NCBI RefSeq assembly: GCF_002368335.1
Contig: NZ_AP018288.1
Span: 4,176,510 to 4,240,509, forward strand
Direction: 5' to 3'
DNA length: 64,000 bases
Source of the DNA: Nostoc sp. NIES-4103
Lineage (GTDB): Bacteria; Cyanobacteriota; Cyanobacteriia; Cyanobacteriales; Nostocaceae
Each line of letters starts with the position of its first letter. The stretch's first letter is position 1. Positions 54,023-62,629 of this stretch are shown here, in pieces. Under the pieces are notes generated by a model. The model saw only the letters and a list, made by a program, of their open reading frames with translations. It did no database searches and was not told where the DNA came from. The position numbers and the translations under genes were made by a program.

Positions 54023-55519
54023 ATGAGTGAAGATAAGAAGTTAACTACCGCAACAGGGTGTCCAATTTTTGATAACCAGAACTCAATCACAGCCGGGCCG
54101 CGTGGGCCGCTGCTGATGCAGGATGTGCAACTGTTAGAGGAGATGCAGCAGTTCAACAGAGAACGGATTCCAGAACGGGTAGTTCATGCTAAAGGTTCTG
54201 GTGCCTATGGAACATTCACAGTCACTCGTGCCATTCCTGAATACACCAAAGCCAAGTTTCTCTCGGAAGTAGGCAAGCAAACAGAAGTGTTTTTGCGTTT
54301 CTCTACAGTGGCTGGGGAAAGAGGTGCCGCCGATGCTGAGCGCGATGTGCGTGGTTTTGCAGTTAAATTCTACACCGAAGAAGGTAACTGGGATTTGGTA
54401 GGCAACAACACACCAGTTTTCTTCATCCGTGATCCGTATAAATTCGCCAATTTCATTCACACACAGAAGCGTCACCCTCAAACCAACCTGCGGGATGCTA
54501 ACATGCAGTGGGATTTTTGGTCATTGAACCCGGAATCGCTGCACCAGGTGACAATATTGTTTAGCGATCGCGGTTTACCTGCTAGTTATCGTCACATGAA
54601 TGGCTATGGTAGCCACACATTGTCCTTTGTGAATGCAGCAGGTGAAAGATTCTGGTGCAAATTCCATTTCAAAACCCGTCAGGGGGTTAAAAATATTACA
54701 GGAGAAGAATCCGCCAATCTCATAGGTATTGACCGCGAATCACACCAACGGGATTTATTTGAGGCAATTGAACGCGGCGAGTATCCCAGTTGGACAGTGA
54801 AAGTCCAAATCATGACTGAAGAACAAGCTAAAACCTTTCAGTGGAACCCGTTTGACTTGACTAAGGTCTGGCCTCACAGTGAATATCCCTTGATGGAAAT
54901 TGGCATTTTGGAGCTAAACCGCAATCCTGTAAACTATTTTGCCGAAGTCGAGCAAGCCGCCTTTAGTCCTTCCGTATTTGTACCAGGTATCGGCCCCAGC
55001 CCTGACAAAGTGTTACAGGCGCGGCTGATGTCCTATCCAGATGCTCAGCGTTACCGTATTGGTACCAACTACCAGCAATTGCCTGTAAACCAGCCTCGCT
55101 GTCCAGTCTATCATTACCAAAGAGATGGTGCTTTATCCACTGGCTACGGTGGCAGCAGCCCCAACTATTACCCCAACAGCGACAGCAGCACCCCCAAAGA
55201 AGCGCCTGAATACCGGGAACCTGGGTTAGCTCTTGGTGACGTGGTTGCCGATCGCTATGACTCGCGCGACCAGGATGATTATACTCAAGCAGGTAATCTC
55301 TGGCGAATATTCTCTGAAGATGAGAAAAATCGTACAGCCAAAGCGATCGCAGGGGCGCTAAGTGGAGCGCGACAAGATATCCAAATGCGGCAACTTTGCC
55401 ACTTCTTCCGGGCTGATATGGATTATGGACAGCGTGTGGCTAAGGCTTTGAACATTGACATTGATCCCAGTTTCTTACAACAGAACCAGCAGAACAATCC
55501 TCATCCTGTAACAGCTTAA
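54023..55519 (+). CDS. katA: monofunctional heme catalase
   Basis: 498 residues from ATG 54023; in-frame ATGs at 53975 and 54011 are possible but catalases begin near TTATGCPIFDNQNS. Catalytic His in RVVHAKGSGAYGTF, Asn in LVGNNTPVFFIRDP, and the heme-ligand Tyr in YPDAQRYRIGTNYQQLPVN are all present. Breaks down hydrogen peroxide to water and oxygen. Many filamentous cyanobacteria use Mn-catalase instead, so a full heme catalase may be acquired. Confidence 0.94.
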   Translation: MSEDKKLTTATGCPIFDNQNSITAGPRGPLLMQDVQLLEEMQQFNRERIPERVVHAKGSGAYGTFTVTRAIPEYTKAKFLSEVGKQTEVFLRFSTVAGERGAADAERDVRGFAVKFYTEEGNWDLVGNNTPVFFIRDPYKFANFIHTQKRHPQTNLRDANMQWDFWSLNPESLHQVTILFSDRGLPASYRHMNGYGSHTLSFVNAAGERFWCKFHFKTRQGVKNITGEESANLIGIDRESHQRDLFEAIERGEYPSWTVKVQIMTEEQAKTFQWNPFDLTKVWPHSEYPLMEIGILELNRNPVNYFAEVEQAAFSPSVFVPGIGPSPDKVLQARLMSYPDAQRYRIGTNYQQLPVNQPRCPVYHYQRDGALSTGYGGSSPNYYPNSDSSTPKEAPEYREPGLALGDVVADRYDSRDQDDYTQAGNLWRIFSEDEKNRTAKAIAGALSGARQDIQMRQLCHFFRADMDYGQRVAKALNIDIDPSFLQQNQQNNPHPVTA

Positions 55520-55590
55520 ATTAGGCTTTGCATATTGGCGGGATAATTCATCTTATGAAAGGCGCACAGAGGAGTAGTAGCGAACTCACG

Positions 55591-55812
55591 TCAAAGTAAC
55601 GCTATAAACTCCTCTATGCTTAAATCAGCATCTCGAATAATTGCCCTTAACGTTCCCTTAGCCAACTCCTGATGATCCGGAACTACAACTTGAGCAAATG
55701 GCTCATCTCGTCGTAAGATGATGTGACTGCTTTGTTGGCGCTTTTGGTAGAAGCCGATTTTTTGCAGAGCGTTGACGCAATCTTTCCCTGAAATGCTGGG
55801 CAGCTTACTCAC
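55591..55812 (-). CDS. hicA: HicA-type mRNA interferase toxin
   Basis: 73 residues. SGKDCVNALQKIGFYQKRQQ and the catalytic His region SSHIILRRD, plus VVVPDHQELAKGTLRAIIRD, match HicA. Cleaves mRNA until neutralised by HicB. Overlaps hicB by 4 bases on the same strand. Confidence 0.9.
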   Translation of the reverse strand: MSKLPSISGKDCVNALQKIGFYQKRQQSSHIILRRDEPFAQVVVPDHQELAKGTLRAIIRDADLSIEEFIALL

Positions 55813-56027
55813 ACAACCACCAGAAATGTTTCAAAGTTATCTTCTGGGACAGGTAAGTTATCTTCTTTAAGGGCAGCGACATAACCTGAAATAGCCTCCT
55901 TGATATTTAAAAGGGCTTCTTCTTTAGTTTTGCCTTGACTAATACAACCTTTGAGGCTTGGACATTCCACAATCCAGTAACCGTCTTCATCCCGATACAT
56001 AATTACTTGCCTTAAATTCTGGCTCAT
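55809..56027 (-). CDS. hicB: HicB-type antitoxin
   Basis: 72 residues. RDEDGYWIVECPSLKGCISQ and GKTKEEALLNIKEAISGYV match the partial RNase H fold of HicB. No C-terminal DNA-binding domain, so it is the short form. First gene of the pair. Confidence 0.9.
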   Translation of the reverse strand: MSQNLRQVIMYRDEDGYWIVECPSLKGCISQGKTKEEALLNIKEAISGYVAALKEDNLPVPEDNFETFLVVV

Positions 56028-56100
56028 GCTTACAAGCTATGTATAAACACCTTTAAATTTTACTGTTAACCAAGGGTAGGCATTGCTGAGATTATAACTT

Positions 56101-56373
56101 TTAGGTTTTGCCTGCACGGTATTCACCCATTGCCTCGGCTGCAAGTTTGGCAAGTATATCTGGAGAACGAGCAAAAGCTTCATGCCAACGGCGTTCATCT
56201 TCTAGTTCCACCAAAATCATCGCCGCGATCGCATCTTGTTCAGTGGCAGGCAAAGTTTTTAGTTTAGTGTAGACGCAAAGCGGCTTGCCATCAGGCATCG
56301 CTTGTTCAAGTAGCTTAATCAAAGCTGTTGAGGTTGGTTTAGAATGCGATGCGGCAAGCAGCAAGTAAATCAA
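56101..56373 (-). CDS. small antitoxin-like protein coupled to the DUF6602-like gene
   Basis: 90 residues. The C-terminal half (LPATEQDAIAAMILVELEDE, RRWHEAFARSPDILAKLAAE, AMGEYRAGKT) matches small cyanobacterial antitoxin-like proteins usually paired with a RelE-type toxin. The N-terminal 40 residues do not match and may be new sequence. Its ATG overlaps the stop of the upstream gene (4 bases), so they are translated together. No toxin follows directly. Confidence 0.6.
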   Translation of the reverse strand: MIYLLLAASHSKPTSTALIKLLEQAMPDGKPLCVYTKLKTLPATEQDAIAAMILVELEDERRWHEAFARSPDILAKLAAEAMGEYRAGKT

Positions 56374-57170
56374 ATTCTAGCAGGAGGGACAGCTAGTTCA
56401 AATATTCTCGTATAGTCGTAAAAAATGTGTCTATGCAATCTACTAATTTTTTCTATATTGATTAAGAGTGAAGAAATAAAAAATAAGTCTGCATCCTTAT
56501 TGCGTGAGCAAAATTCTCCTTCAGATCTGACTACACCGTCATCAGTTTGTAATTGACTTCTTAACCTTACCAAAGAATATTTTTCTAATACATGTATGTA
56601 ATTAGGCCTGCGATCCAAAGGTATATCGGGATGCTGTTTGTAGAACTCTTCAACATACTGGCAAAGAGTGTTGTAACTGACACCATCTAGGGCAAATATA
56701 ACCTTTAATAAACCATCGCTCATTCCCTCCATGTTTACGTAAGGGTCTGCATTACTTTGGCTCAGAGAAGTACCTCTTGGAATGGACGCAATGTTATTTA
56801 GTGCATCAAACATTTCATTTTTATTTAAATAAGACTTTATGGACACAATTCCAACTGTGCCGTCTATACATGTAAAAGTTTTTTCTTTTCCATCCTTTTT
56901 AAGAGCATCAAATTTTAAACTTTGATAGTCCAATATGATTATATCAATCTGCTTGGATTCATCTCCCTCCAAGTTAAATAAAAAACCACCTAATAAAACA
57001 TTACATGAGCTTGGAATGTGCTGCTTGAGAAAGTCCAGAAAAATGTGTTCTTTAATTTGCCCATTATCGGTTGGATTGGGGAAAATACTGGCTACTGAGG
57101 CAGCTAATCGCATGGACTGGGTGAGATATATTAAGTAATTGCGGAATCTTTCAACAAAGGGTTTCGACAT
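56370..57170 (-). CDS. DUF6602-like, PD-(D/E)XK-nuclease-like protein
   Basis: 266 residues. Layout KEHIFLDFLKQHIP (Glu), QIDIIILDYQSLKFDALK (Asp), TVGIVSIKSYLNKNEMFDAL resembles the restriction-endonuclease-like core of DUF6602. The usual E-x-K is changed to SIKS, so catalysis is questionable. The C-terminal 110 residues show no recognised domain. Probably a defence or plasmid-type accessory protein, with a coupled small gene behind it. Family call is moderately sure. Confidence 0.6.
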   Translation of the reverse strand: MSKPFVERFRNYLIYLTQSMRLAASVASIFPNPTDNGQIKEHIFLDFLKQHIPSSCNVLLGGFLFNLEGDESKQIDIIILDYQSLKFDALKKDGKEKTFTCIDGTVGIVSIKSYLNKNEMFDALNNIASIPRGTSLSQSNADPYVNMEGMSDGLLKVIFALDGVSYNTLCQYVEEFYKQHPDIPLDRRPNYIHVLEKYSLVRLRSQLQTDDGVVRSEGEFCSRNKDADLFFISSLLINIEKISRLHRHIFYDYTRIFELAVPPARI

Positions 57171-57431
57171 ATTTTCTTGGGTATACCTTTACTTCATTAT
57201 TACTGAGCATTTTTTTAATACAATTGAAATTAATAATTTTATACTTACAAGTCAAGTATAGTTGCTAAACTTGAAGTATTGATCTTGAATTGTTAAGTTG
57301 CTTTTAATGTGTGTAGGTTTTTAACATAAAAATACTAAAGATAACAGAGTCAAGTTTAGCTGATAAGCTTCATTACAAAGCTGGTTTTTTAGCTCTGGGG
57401 GCAAATCAAGATTAATACTCATTTTAACTTT

Positions 57432-57995
57432 CTACTCTAATAGCCAACCGAATAAATTACCTACCGTCAACTGTAAATCACTGGCAAAAGATGGCACAGG
57501 AAGTATTTGTTCTGCCTCATCAAACAACTCTGGTGGCTGGTTTGAGAAATATACAAATACTACTCTTTCACTTGGGTCAATCAACCAACCCATTTGAGTG
57601 CCATGCTTCAAAGAATGCAATATTTTAGCAATGACTTTACTTTGGCTTTGCTCAGGAGAAAGGATTTCAATAATCCAATCGGGTGCTAGTGCAAAAATAT
57701 TAGCAATACCCCCGTTTTCATTTCGAGGAATTCTCTCCCAGAGAAACACAGATAAATCTGGGACAATCGCACGTCCTGCAAAAATGCAGCGCAACTCTGG
57801 AAAAGCCCGCGCAATTTTCTGTGGCTTAGTGACTCCATTGATGGTAATAATTAATTCACCTTGAATTGTACTGTGTTCACCCTGTGGCATGGATTTCTGA
57901 ATAATCTGACCATCAATATACTCACTGGTAGGTTTAGTTTCTGGTAGTTTGAGAAACTCCTCTAATGTCAAAGTTTTAGATGGTATCTGTACCAT
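57432..57995 (-). CDS. Uma2 family (DUF820) endonuclease-like protein
   Basis: 187 residues. TLEEFLKLPETKPTSEYIDG, VPDLSVFLWERIP and DWIIEILSPEQSQSKVIAKI form the PD-(D/E)XK-like core (D, E-I-L) typical of the large Uma2 family in cyanobacteria. These families are mobile-element-associated and functionally unknown. Separate transcription unit from neighbours by about 100 bases on the downstream side. Confidence 0.9.
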   Translation of the reverse strand: MVQIPSKTLTLEEFLKLPETKPTSEYIDGQIIQKSMPQGEHSTIQGELIITINGVTKPQKIARAFPELRCIFAGRAIVPDLSVFLWERIPRNENGGIANIFALAPDWIIEILSPEQSQSKVIAKILHSLKHGTQMGWLIDPSERVVFVYFSNQPPELFDEAEQILPVPSFASDLQLTVGNLFGWLLE

Positions 57996-58103
57996 TGGGG
58001 ACTACCTATACCTACACTAATGACAAATAACGTATCATGCCAAACGTTGCTAGAGTTCAGCATTTTTTCTCAGTACATAATTGCTGCATTAGTTGAGAAT
58101 ATA

Positions 58104-58454
58104 TCACAGAGGCAGCTTTGCAATCCGATTGCCCCACTCCTCGGCAGTGGATATCGCCCAAATCATCAGCAGTTCTTCGATAACGGCTTCAACTGGTAGC
58201 TTTTGAGAAACAATAATAACTCCTGCACTATGATTGCTGGTGATGAACTTGGCAAACTCCAATGGCATTGTTTTACGATCATGGGTAACGAGGATACGTC
58301 CCTGTTGTGCTGCGATCGCTAATACTTCAGAATCTTTGACACCTTCTAACCCAGCAGCCAAGGCAGTTTGAAAGTCAATGGTGGGTTCTCGTCGCAGAAC
58401 TCCTGTGACGATCGCTTGATTCAAATCAGCATCAGCTTGGTAGCTAATATTCAC
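58104..58454 (-). CDS. DUF5615 PIN-like toxin
   Basis: 116 residues. The PIN-like strand-helix pattern is clear: NISYQADADLNQAIVTGVLR, ILVTHDRKTMPLEF and GVIIVSQKLPVEAVIEEL. Acidic residues D8/D10 and D near 57 would form the active site. Overlaps the preceding DUF433 gene by 4 bases. Related to the broken copy at 11956-12302, though not closely. Confidence 0.88.
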   Translation of the reverse strand: MNISYQADADLNQAIVTGVLRREPTIDFQTALAAGLEGVKDSEVLAIAAQQGRILVTHDRKTMPLEFAKFITSNHSAGVIIVSQKLPVEAVIEELLMIWAISTAEEWGNRIAKLPL

Positions 58455-58780
58455 GATTCTACTTGCTGTCTTGCTGCCTTGGCTGCCATCAGCTTGTTGT
58501 ACAAAGCAGGATCGGCAGTTTGTAGTGGTTGAGGCATATTATCAAATGCTGCTTCCTCGGCTACTAAATAAGCATCAATATCAGCACGATTGGCTAGATA
58601 AAACGCGATCGCTCCATATACTTGTTCTAATGTTAGTAACGGAAAAGAATTGACAATACTTTCAGGGGATAATCCTTTTTGGAAAGCATAAACGATAGAG
58701 TCCAGGGAAATTCGAGTTCCTGCAATCCAATAAGCGTCGTTACGATATTCTACGTAAGATTTAGCTGTTACAACTGTCAT
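58451..58780 (-). CDS. DUF433 antitoxin
   Basis: 109 residues. YVEYRNDAYWIAGTRISLDS and IVYAFQKGLSPESIVNSFPL, LTLEQVYGAIAFYLANRADI match DUF433, the usual antitoxin partner of DUF5615 genes. Translated ahead of, and overlapping, the toxin. Confidence 0.9.
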   Translation of the reverse strand: MTVVTAKSYVEYRNDAYWIAGTRISLDSIVYAFQKGLSPESIVNSFPLLTLEQVYGAIAFYLANRADIDAYLVAEEAAFDNMPQPLQTADPALYNKLMAAKAARQQVES

Positions 58781-58816
58781 AGCTTCGTTTTGACTCTACC
58801 TTTAAGATTAAACTAC

Positions 58817-61800
58817 TCAAACCACAACTGCCTCTGCGATCGCACCTTGCATTTTCCCTAAAGCATCAATTAAACTCTGCAATTGTTGGTCTGCTTTGAG
58901 AACTGCTAAACCACGCACTGTCACTTTCCCAGGTGAATAAACAAAGCGGGTTTTTAAATGTTCTGGTAAATTTCCCGCTAACAAATTCCAAGCAGGCTCT
59001 TCCATTGGCGTTTCTAAAATTATGTGCTGTTTATTCTCTGGTTTAATGCGGCTAAATCCTAACTTTTTCGCTAATTGTTTGAGTTCCATCACACGCAAAA
59101 GTTGATTAGCTGGCACTGGTAAAGTACCATAACGATCGCCCCAATCGGCTGCAATTTCTGCTAATTCTTCTTTTGATTTTGCCCCCGCTACGGCACGATA
59201 AGCACTCATCTTTTGATCCAAGTCGGGGATGTAATCTGCGGGAATAAATGCTGTGAGGTTGAGGTCAATTTGCGTATCATCAACTTTGGGAATTTCTTGA
59301 CCGCGAATTTCTCGAATTGATTCCTCTAACATCTCCATATACAAATCAAAACCGATCGCTTCCATTTGACCAGATTGTTCTGCACCTAGCAAGTTACCCA
59401 CACCCCGAATTTCCATGTCGCGCATTGCCAACTGATAGCCAGAACCCAGCTGAGTGAATTCTTGAATTGCTCGTAACCGCTGTCTGGCTGCATCAGATAA
59501 TGTCCGCTGTTTGGGGTAAAATAACCAAGCATGGGCTTGAATACCCGCACGACCCACACGACCGCGTAATTGATACAGCTGTGCCAAGCCAAAGCGGTGG
59601 GCATCTTCAATTAAAATGGTGTTGACTCGCGGAATATCTAAACCAGATTCAATAATCGTCGTACAAACCAGAATATCTGCCTCACCATTACTAAAGGTGA
59701 GCATGGTTGATTCTAACTCGCTTTCATCCATTTGACCGTGAGCGATCGCAAATCTTCCTCCAGGTATCATTTCTCGCAAATTCGCCGTTGTCTCTTCAAT
59801 TCCTTCTACTCGCGGTACTACGTAAAATACCTGACCACCTCTGTCTAATTCTTGACGAATAGCACTCCGGACACTTTCCGGGTTCAGCGGTGCAAGATGG
59901 GTTTGAATTGGTCGTCTGGTTGGGGGTGGTGTGGTAATCAAACTCATTTCCCGAATCCCCGACAAAGACATATACAAGGTGCGGGGAATGGGAGTAGCCG
60001 AGAGAGTCAGCACATCAACCTGAGTTTTCAAGCTTTTAATTTTCTCTTTTTGATTCACCCCAAACCGCTGTTCCTCATCCACCACCAGCAGTCCTAAATC
60101 TTTGAATGACACGCCTTTACCTAAAAGTTGGTGCGTACCCACAACCACATCTAATTCACCTGTGGCTAGCCGCTTTTGAATGTTACGACGTTCTTCAGCA
60201 CTACGAAAACGGTTGAGTAAACCGATATTTACAGGATAGGGAGCAAAGCGTTCTTTGAGGGTGTGGTAATGTTGCTGGGTGAGGATAGTTGTGGGTGCTA
60301 AAAGTGCAACTTGTTTACCAGCGGTGACAGCTTTGAAAATAGCGCGAATCGCCACTTCTGTTTTTCCGAAACCAACATCACCGCAAACCAAACGATCCAT
60401 TGGGCGATCGCTTTCCATATCCCGTTTGACATCTTGTACAGCTTTGAGCTGATCCGTGGTAGGTTGATAAGGAAAAGAATCTTCTAGTTCTTCCTGCCAA
60501 GGCATATCCGCTGGATAAGCAAAACCTTCTTGTTTTGTTCTTGCTGCATACAGTTTTAGCAAGTCCACCGCCAATTTCTTGATCGCTTTGCGGACACGGT
60601 TTTTAGTGTTGTCCCAAGCTTTACCAGTCATCTTGTGGAGTTCTGGGGGTTTATCGGCGGTGGCGCGGAACCGAGATAAAGAACCTACTTGGTCAGCAGC
60701 AACTCTCAGTAACCCGTCAGCATACTGTATGACTATGTAATCACGGGTTTCATTGTTGATTGTTAAACTTTCCAGCTTGACAAATTTGCCAATACCGTGG
60801 CTGCGATGAACGACATAATCACCCGGACGCAGCTTATTGGGGTCAACTTGTTTAGAAGTGGCTTTGCGGCGCTTGCGGATATAGCCAGGAGTGGCTAGAG
60901 AATGCTGACCATAAAATTCGCGGTCAGTGACAACCATCAAGCGGTAGGTTGGCAGAATAAAACCTTCGAGTTCAGCCAGACCGGAATATTTTAGGGCTAT
61001 AGGTGTATGATTAATTTGCAGCTTATCAATGGCTTGATAGTCTCTGGGGTTAGGGATAAACTGAGCCGGGCAATCGTGTTCTTGCAATAAAGAGACAGAA
61101 CGCGAAGGTTGAGCCGAAATTAACCAAATAGAGAAATTGCGATCGCGTTCCTTTCTCAGTGTTTCTGCAAGTTTACCAAACTGGTGCGGCGTTACTGGCA
61201 CAGACCGACTAGCCAAATTGATCCCGCTATTTTCCTCCGCCAGTTCCGATAAATATAAAGTTTTAAATTGAGTCAAGTCAGCCAAACATTCATCAAAAGA
61301 CCTATGAATTTTCGGCAATGTTAGCGAAGTAGGGTTAGATTCTTCCCCATGCCCCATGCCCCACTGTTCTTCAGCATTTTCTACCCAGCGATCGCTATGA
61401 GCATGACATTGTTCTGGCTCATCAATAGCAATTAAAGTATTTTCTGGTAAATAATCTAACAGAGAAGCTGGTTTTTCAAAAGCTAACCCCAAAAAGCGCC
61501 GACTGCCTTCTAAGAATCCTGAGTCCTGAGTGGTGAGTTCTGAGTCAGAATTTAACTCAGTAATTAAAGCTTGGAAATCAGGATTTTTTTCCAGCTTTTC
61601 TACAATAATGGGAGCAAAACTAGTGGGTGTAAGAATCAACTGGTCGATTTTGTCAAGGGCAGAACGCTGAGTTGCAGCATCAAATTCCCGAATTTTCTCG
61701 ATTTCATCGCCAAACCATTCCAGCCGTACTGGCAATTCCGATGCTACAGGAAAGATATCAACAATATCACCGCGCCGACTCCACTGTCCTTCTGTTTCCA

Positions 61801-62386
61801 CTAAAGGTACACGTTCATACCCCAAAAGGGTTATCTTCTCGCTGAACGTATCAAGGTCATATTCCATACCCCGCTTCAGCGTCAGGCATAAAGGTGTAAA
61901 AGCTTCTGGAGGTGGCAAGTGGGGTTGTAGCGCCCCAACAGTAGCGACAACAGCCAAGGGTAGCTTTGCTCTGGGATTGGGTATCGGGTATTGGGGATTA
62001 GGAATATTTTTACCCTCTTCCCAGTCCCCAGTACCTAGTCCCCAGTCCCCAACTACTAAATCAGCCAACACCTGCATTTGCCCCCAAGTCATCTCAGTTT
62101 CGGGGTCAAAGGGTTCGTAGGGAGAGGCTTCTGATGTGGGGTAAAAATGCACAGTCTTCCAACCCATGGCCTCTAACTGCGCGTAAACGCGTCCAGCTTC
62201 CTCTAGGGTGGCACAGACTACAAATAAATTTCTGGCTGAATTTTGCGCCAATGCCGAAGCTACCAAGCCTTTGGGTAGGCGAGGCATACCATTTAACCGC
62301 AAATCTTGTTCCCGATTTAGCTTAGCAAGCAATTCAGTGGTGAGCGGCGATCGCGCCAAGGCACGCACAATAGAAGAAAATGCCAT
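58817..62386 (-). CDS. mfd: transcription-repair coupling factor
   Basis: 1189 residues with UvrB-like N-terminus, the RNAP-interacting domain (PGDYVVHRSHGIGKFVKLES), helicase motifs (VCGDVGFGKTEVAIRAIFKA, LLVVDEEQRFGVNQKEK, TLSATPIPRTLY, RGRVGRAG) and the C-terminal TRCF domain. It removes stalled RNA polymerase and recruits UvrA. Three stretches are made of short tandem repeat DNA in frame: residues 112-140 (DWGLGTGDWEEG, PNPQYPIPNPRA), about 280-290 (DSELTTQDSG) and about 340-350 (QWGMGHGEE). All lie in the variable N-terminal part, so activity is probably kept. Confidence 0.96.
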   Translation of the reverse strand: MAFSSIVRALARSPLTTELLAKLNREQDLRLNGMPRLPKGLVASALAQNSARNLFVVCATLEEAGRVYAQLEAMGWKTVHFYPTSEASPYEPFDPETEMTWGQMQVLADLVVGDWGLGTGDWEEGKNIPNPQYPIPNPRAKLPLAVVATVGALQPHLPPPEAFTPLCLTLKRGMEYDLDTFSEKITLLGYERVPLVETEGQWSRRGDIVDIFPVASELPVRLEWFGDEIEKIREFDAATQRSALDKIDQLILTPTSFAPIIVEKLEKNPDFQALITELNSDSELTTQDSGFLEGSRRFLGLAFEKPASLLDYLPENTLIAIDEPEQCHAHSDRWVENAEEQWGMGHGEESNPTSLTLPKIHRSFDECLADLTQFKTLYLSELAEENSGINLASRSVPVTPHQFGKLAETLRKERDRNFSIWLISAQPSRSVSLLQEHDCPAQFIPNPRDYQAIDKLQINHTPIALKYSGLAELEGFILPTYRLMVVTDREFYGQHSLATPGYIRKRRKATSKQVDPNKLRPGDYVVHRSHGIGKFVKLESLTINNETRDYIVIQYADGLLRVAADQVGSLSRFRATADKPPELHKMTGKAWDNTKNRVRKAIKKLAVDLLKLYAARTKQEGFAYPADMPWQEELEDSFPYQPTTDQLKAVQDVKRDMESDRPMDRLVCGDVGFGKTEVAIRAIFKAVTAGKQVALLAPTTILTQQHYHTLKERFAPYPVNIGLLNRFRSAEERRNIQKRLATGELDVVVGTHQLLGKGVSFKDLGLLVVDEEQRFGVNQKEKIKSLKTQVDVLTLSATPIPRTLYMSLSGIREMSLITTPPPTRRPIQTHLAPLNPESVRSAIRQELDRGGQVFYVVPRVEGIEETTANLREMIPGGRFAIAHGQMDESELESTMLTFSNGEADILVCTTIIESGLDIPRVNTILIEDAHRFGLAQLYQLRGRVGRAGIQAHAWLFYPKQRTLSDAARQRLRAIQEFTQLGSGYQLAMRDMEIRGVGNLLGAEQSGQMEAIGFDLYMEMLEESIREIRGQEIPKVDDTQIDLNLTAFIPADYIPDLDQKMSAYRAVAGAKSKEELAEIAADWGDRYGTLPVPANQLLRVMELKQLAKKLGFSRIKPENKQHIILETPMEEPAWNLLAGNLPEHLKTRFVYSPGKVTVRGLAVLKADQQLQSLIDALGKMQGAIAEAVVV

Positions 62387-62439
62387 AAGTTTTACTAGAG
62401 GAGGAAGTCGTTGCAGATAAGAAAATCTAGAGTCAGTTT

Positions 62440-62544
62440 ATGTCCTCCATTTTAAAAGCCTTCATCGCTCTCTTATTATTTCTGTGGAAGAATATAGCTA
62501 ATTACTATATGGAAGATACGAAAAATCAAACTGTCACTTTGTAG
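62440..62544 (+). CDS. possible 34-aa hydrophobic peptide
   Basis: Frame MSSILKAFIALLLFLWKNIA, then a polar tail, stop 62542-62544. One potential membrane helix. No ribosome site is obvious, and the start ATGTCCTCCAT is identical to that of the next gene, so it may be a duplicated start or chance. Confidence 0.2.
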   Translation: MSSILKAFIALLLFLWKNIANYYMEDTKNQTVTL

Positions 62545-62629
62545 ATAGCCAAAGCATTTATGACGGCACCTTTAATACTAGATACTAGAGATTGAGCTAA
62601 GTTCGCTCTCAATAGCGGCAATTGTAAAC

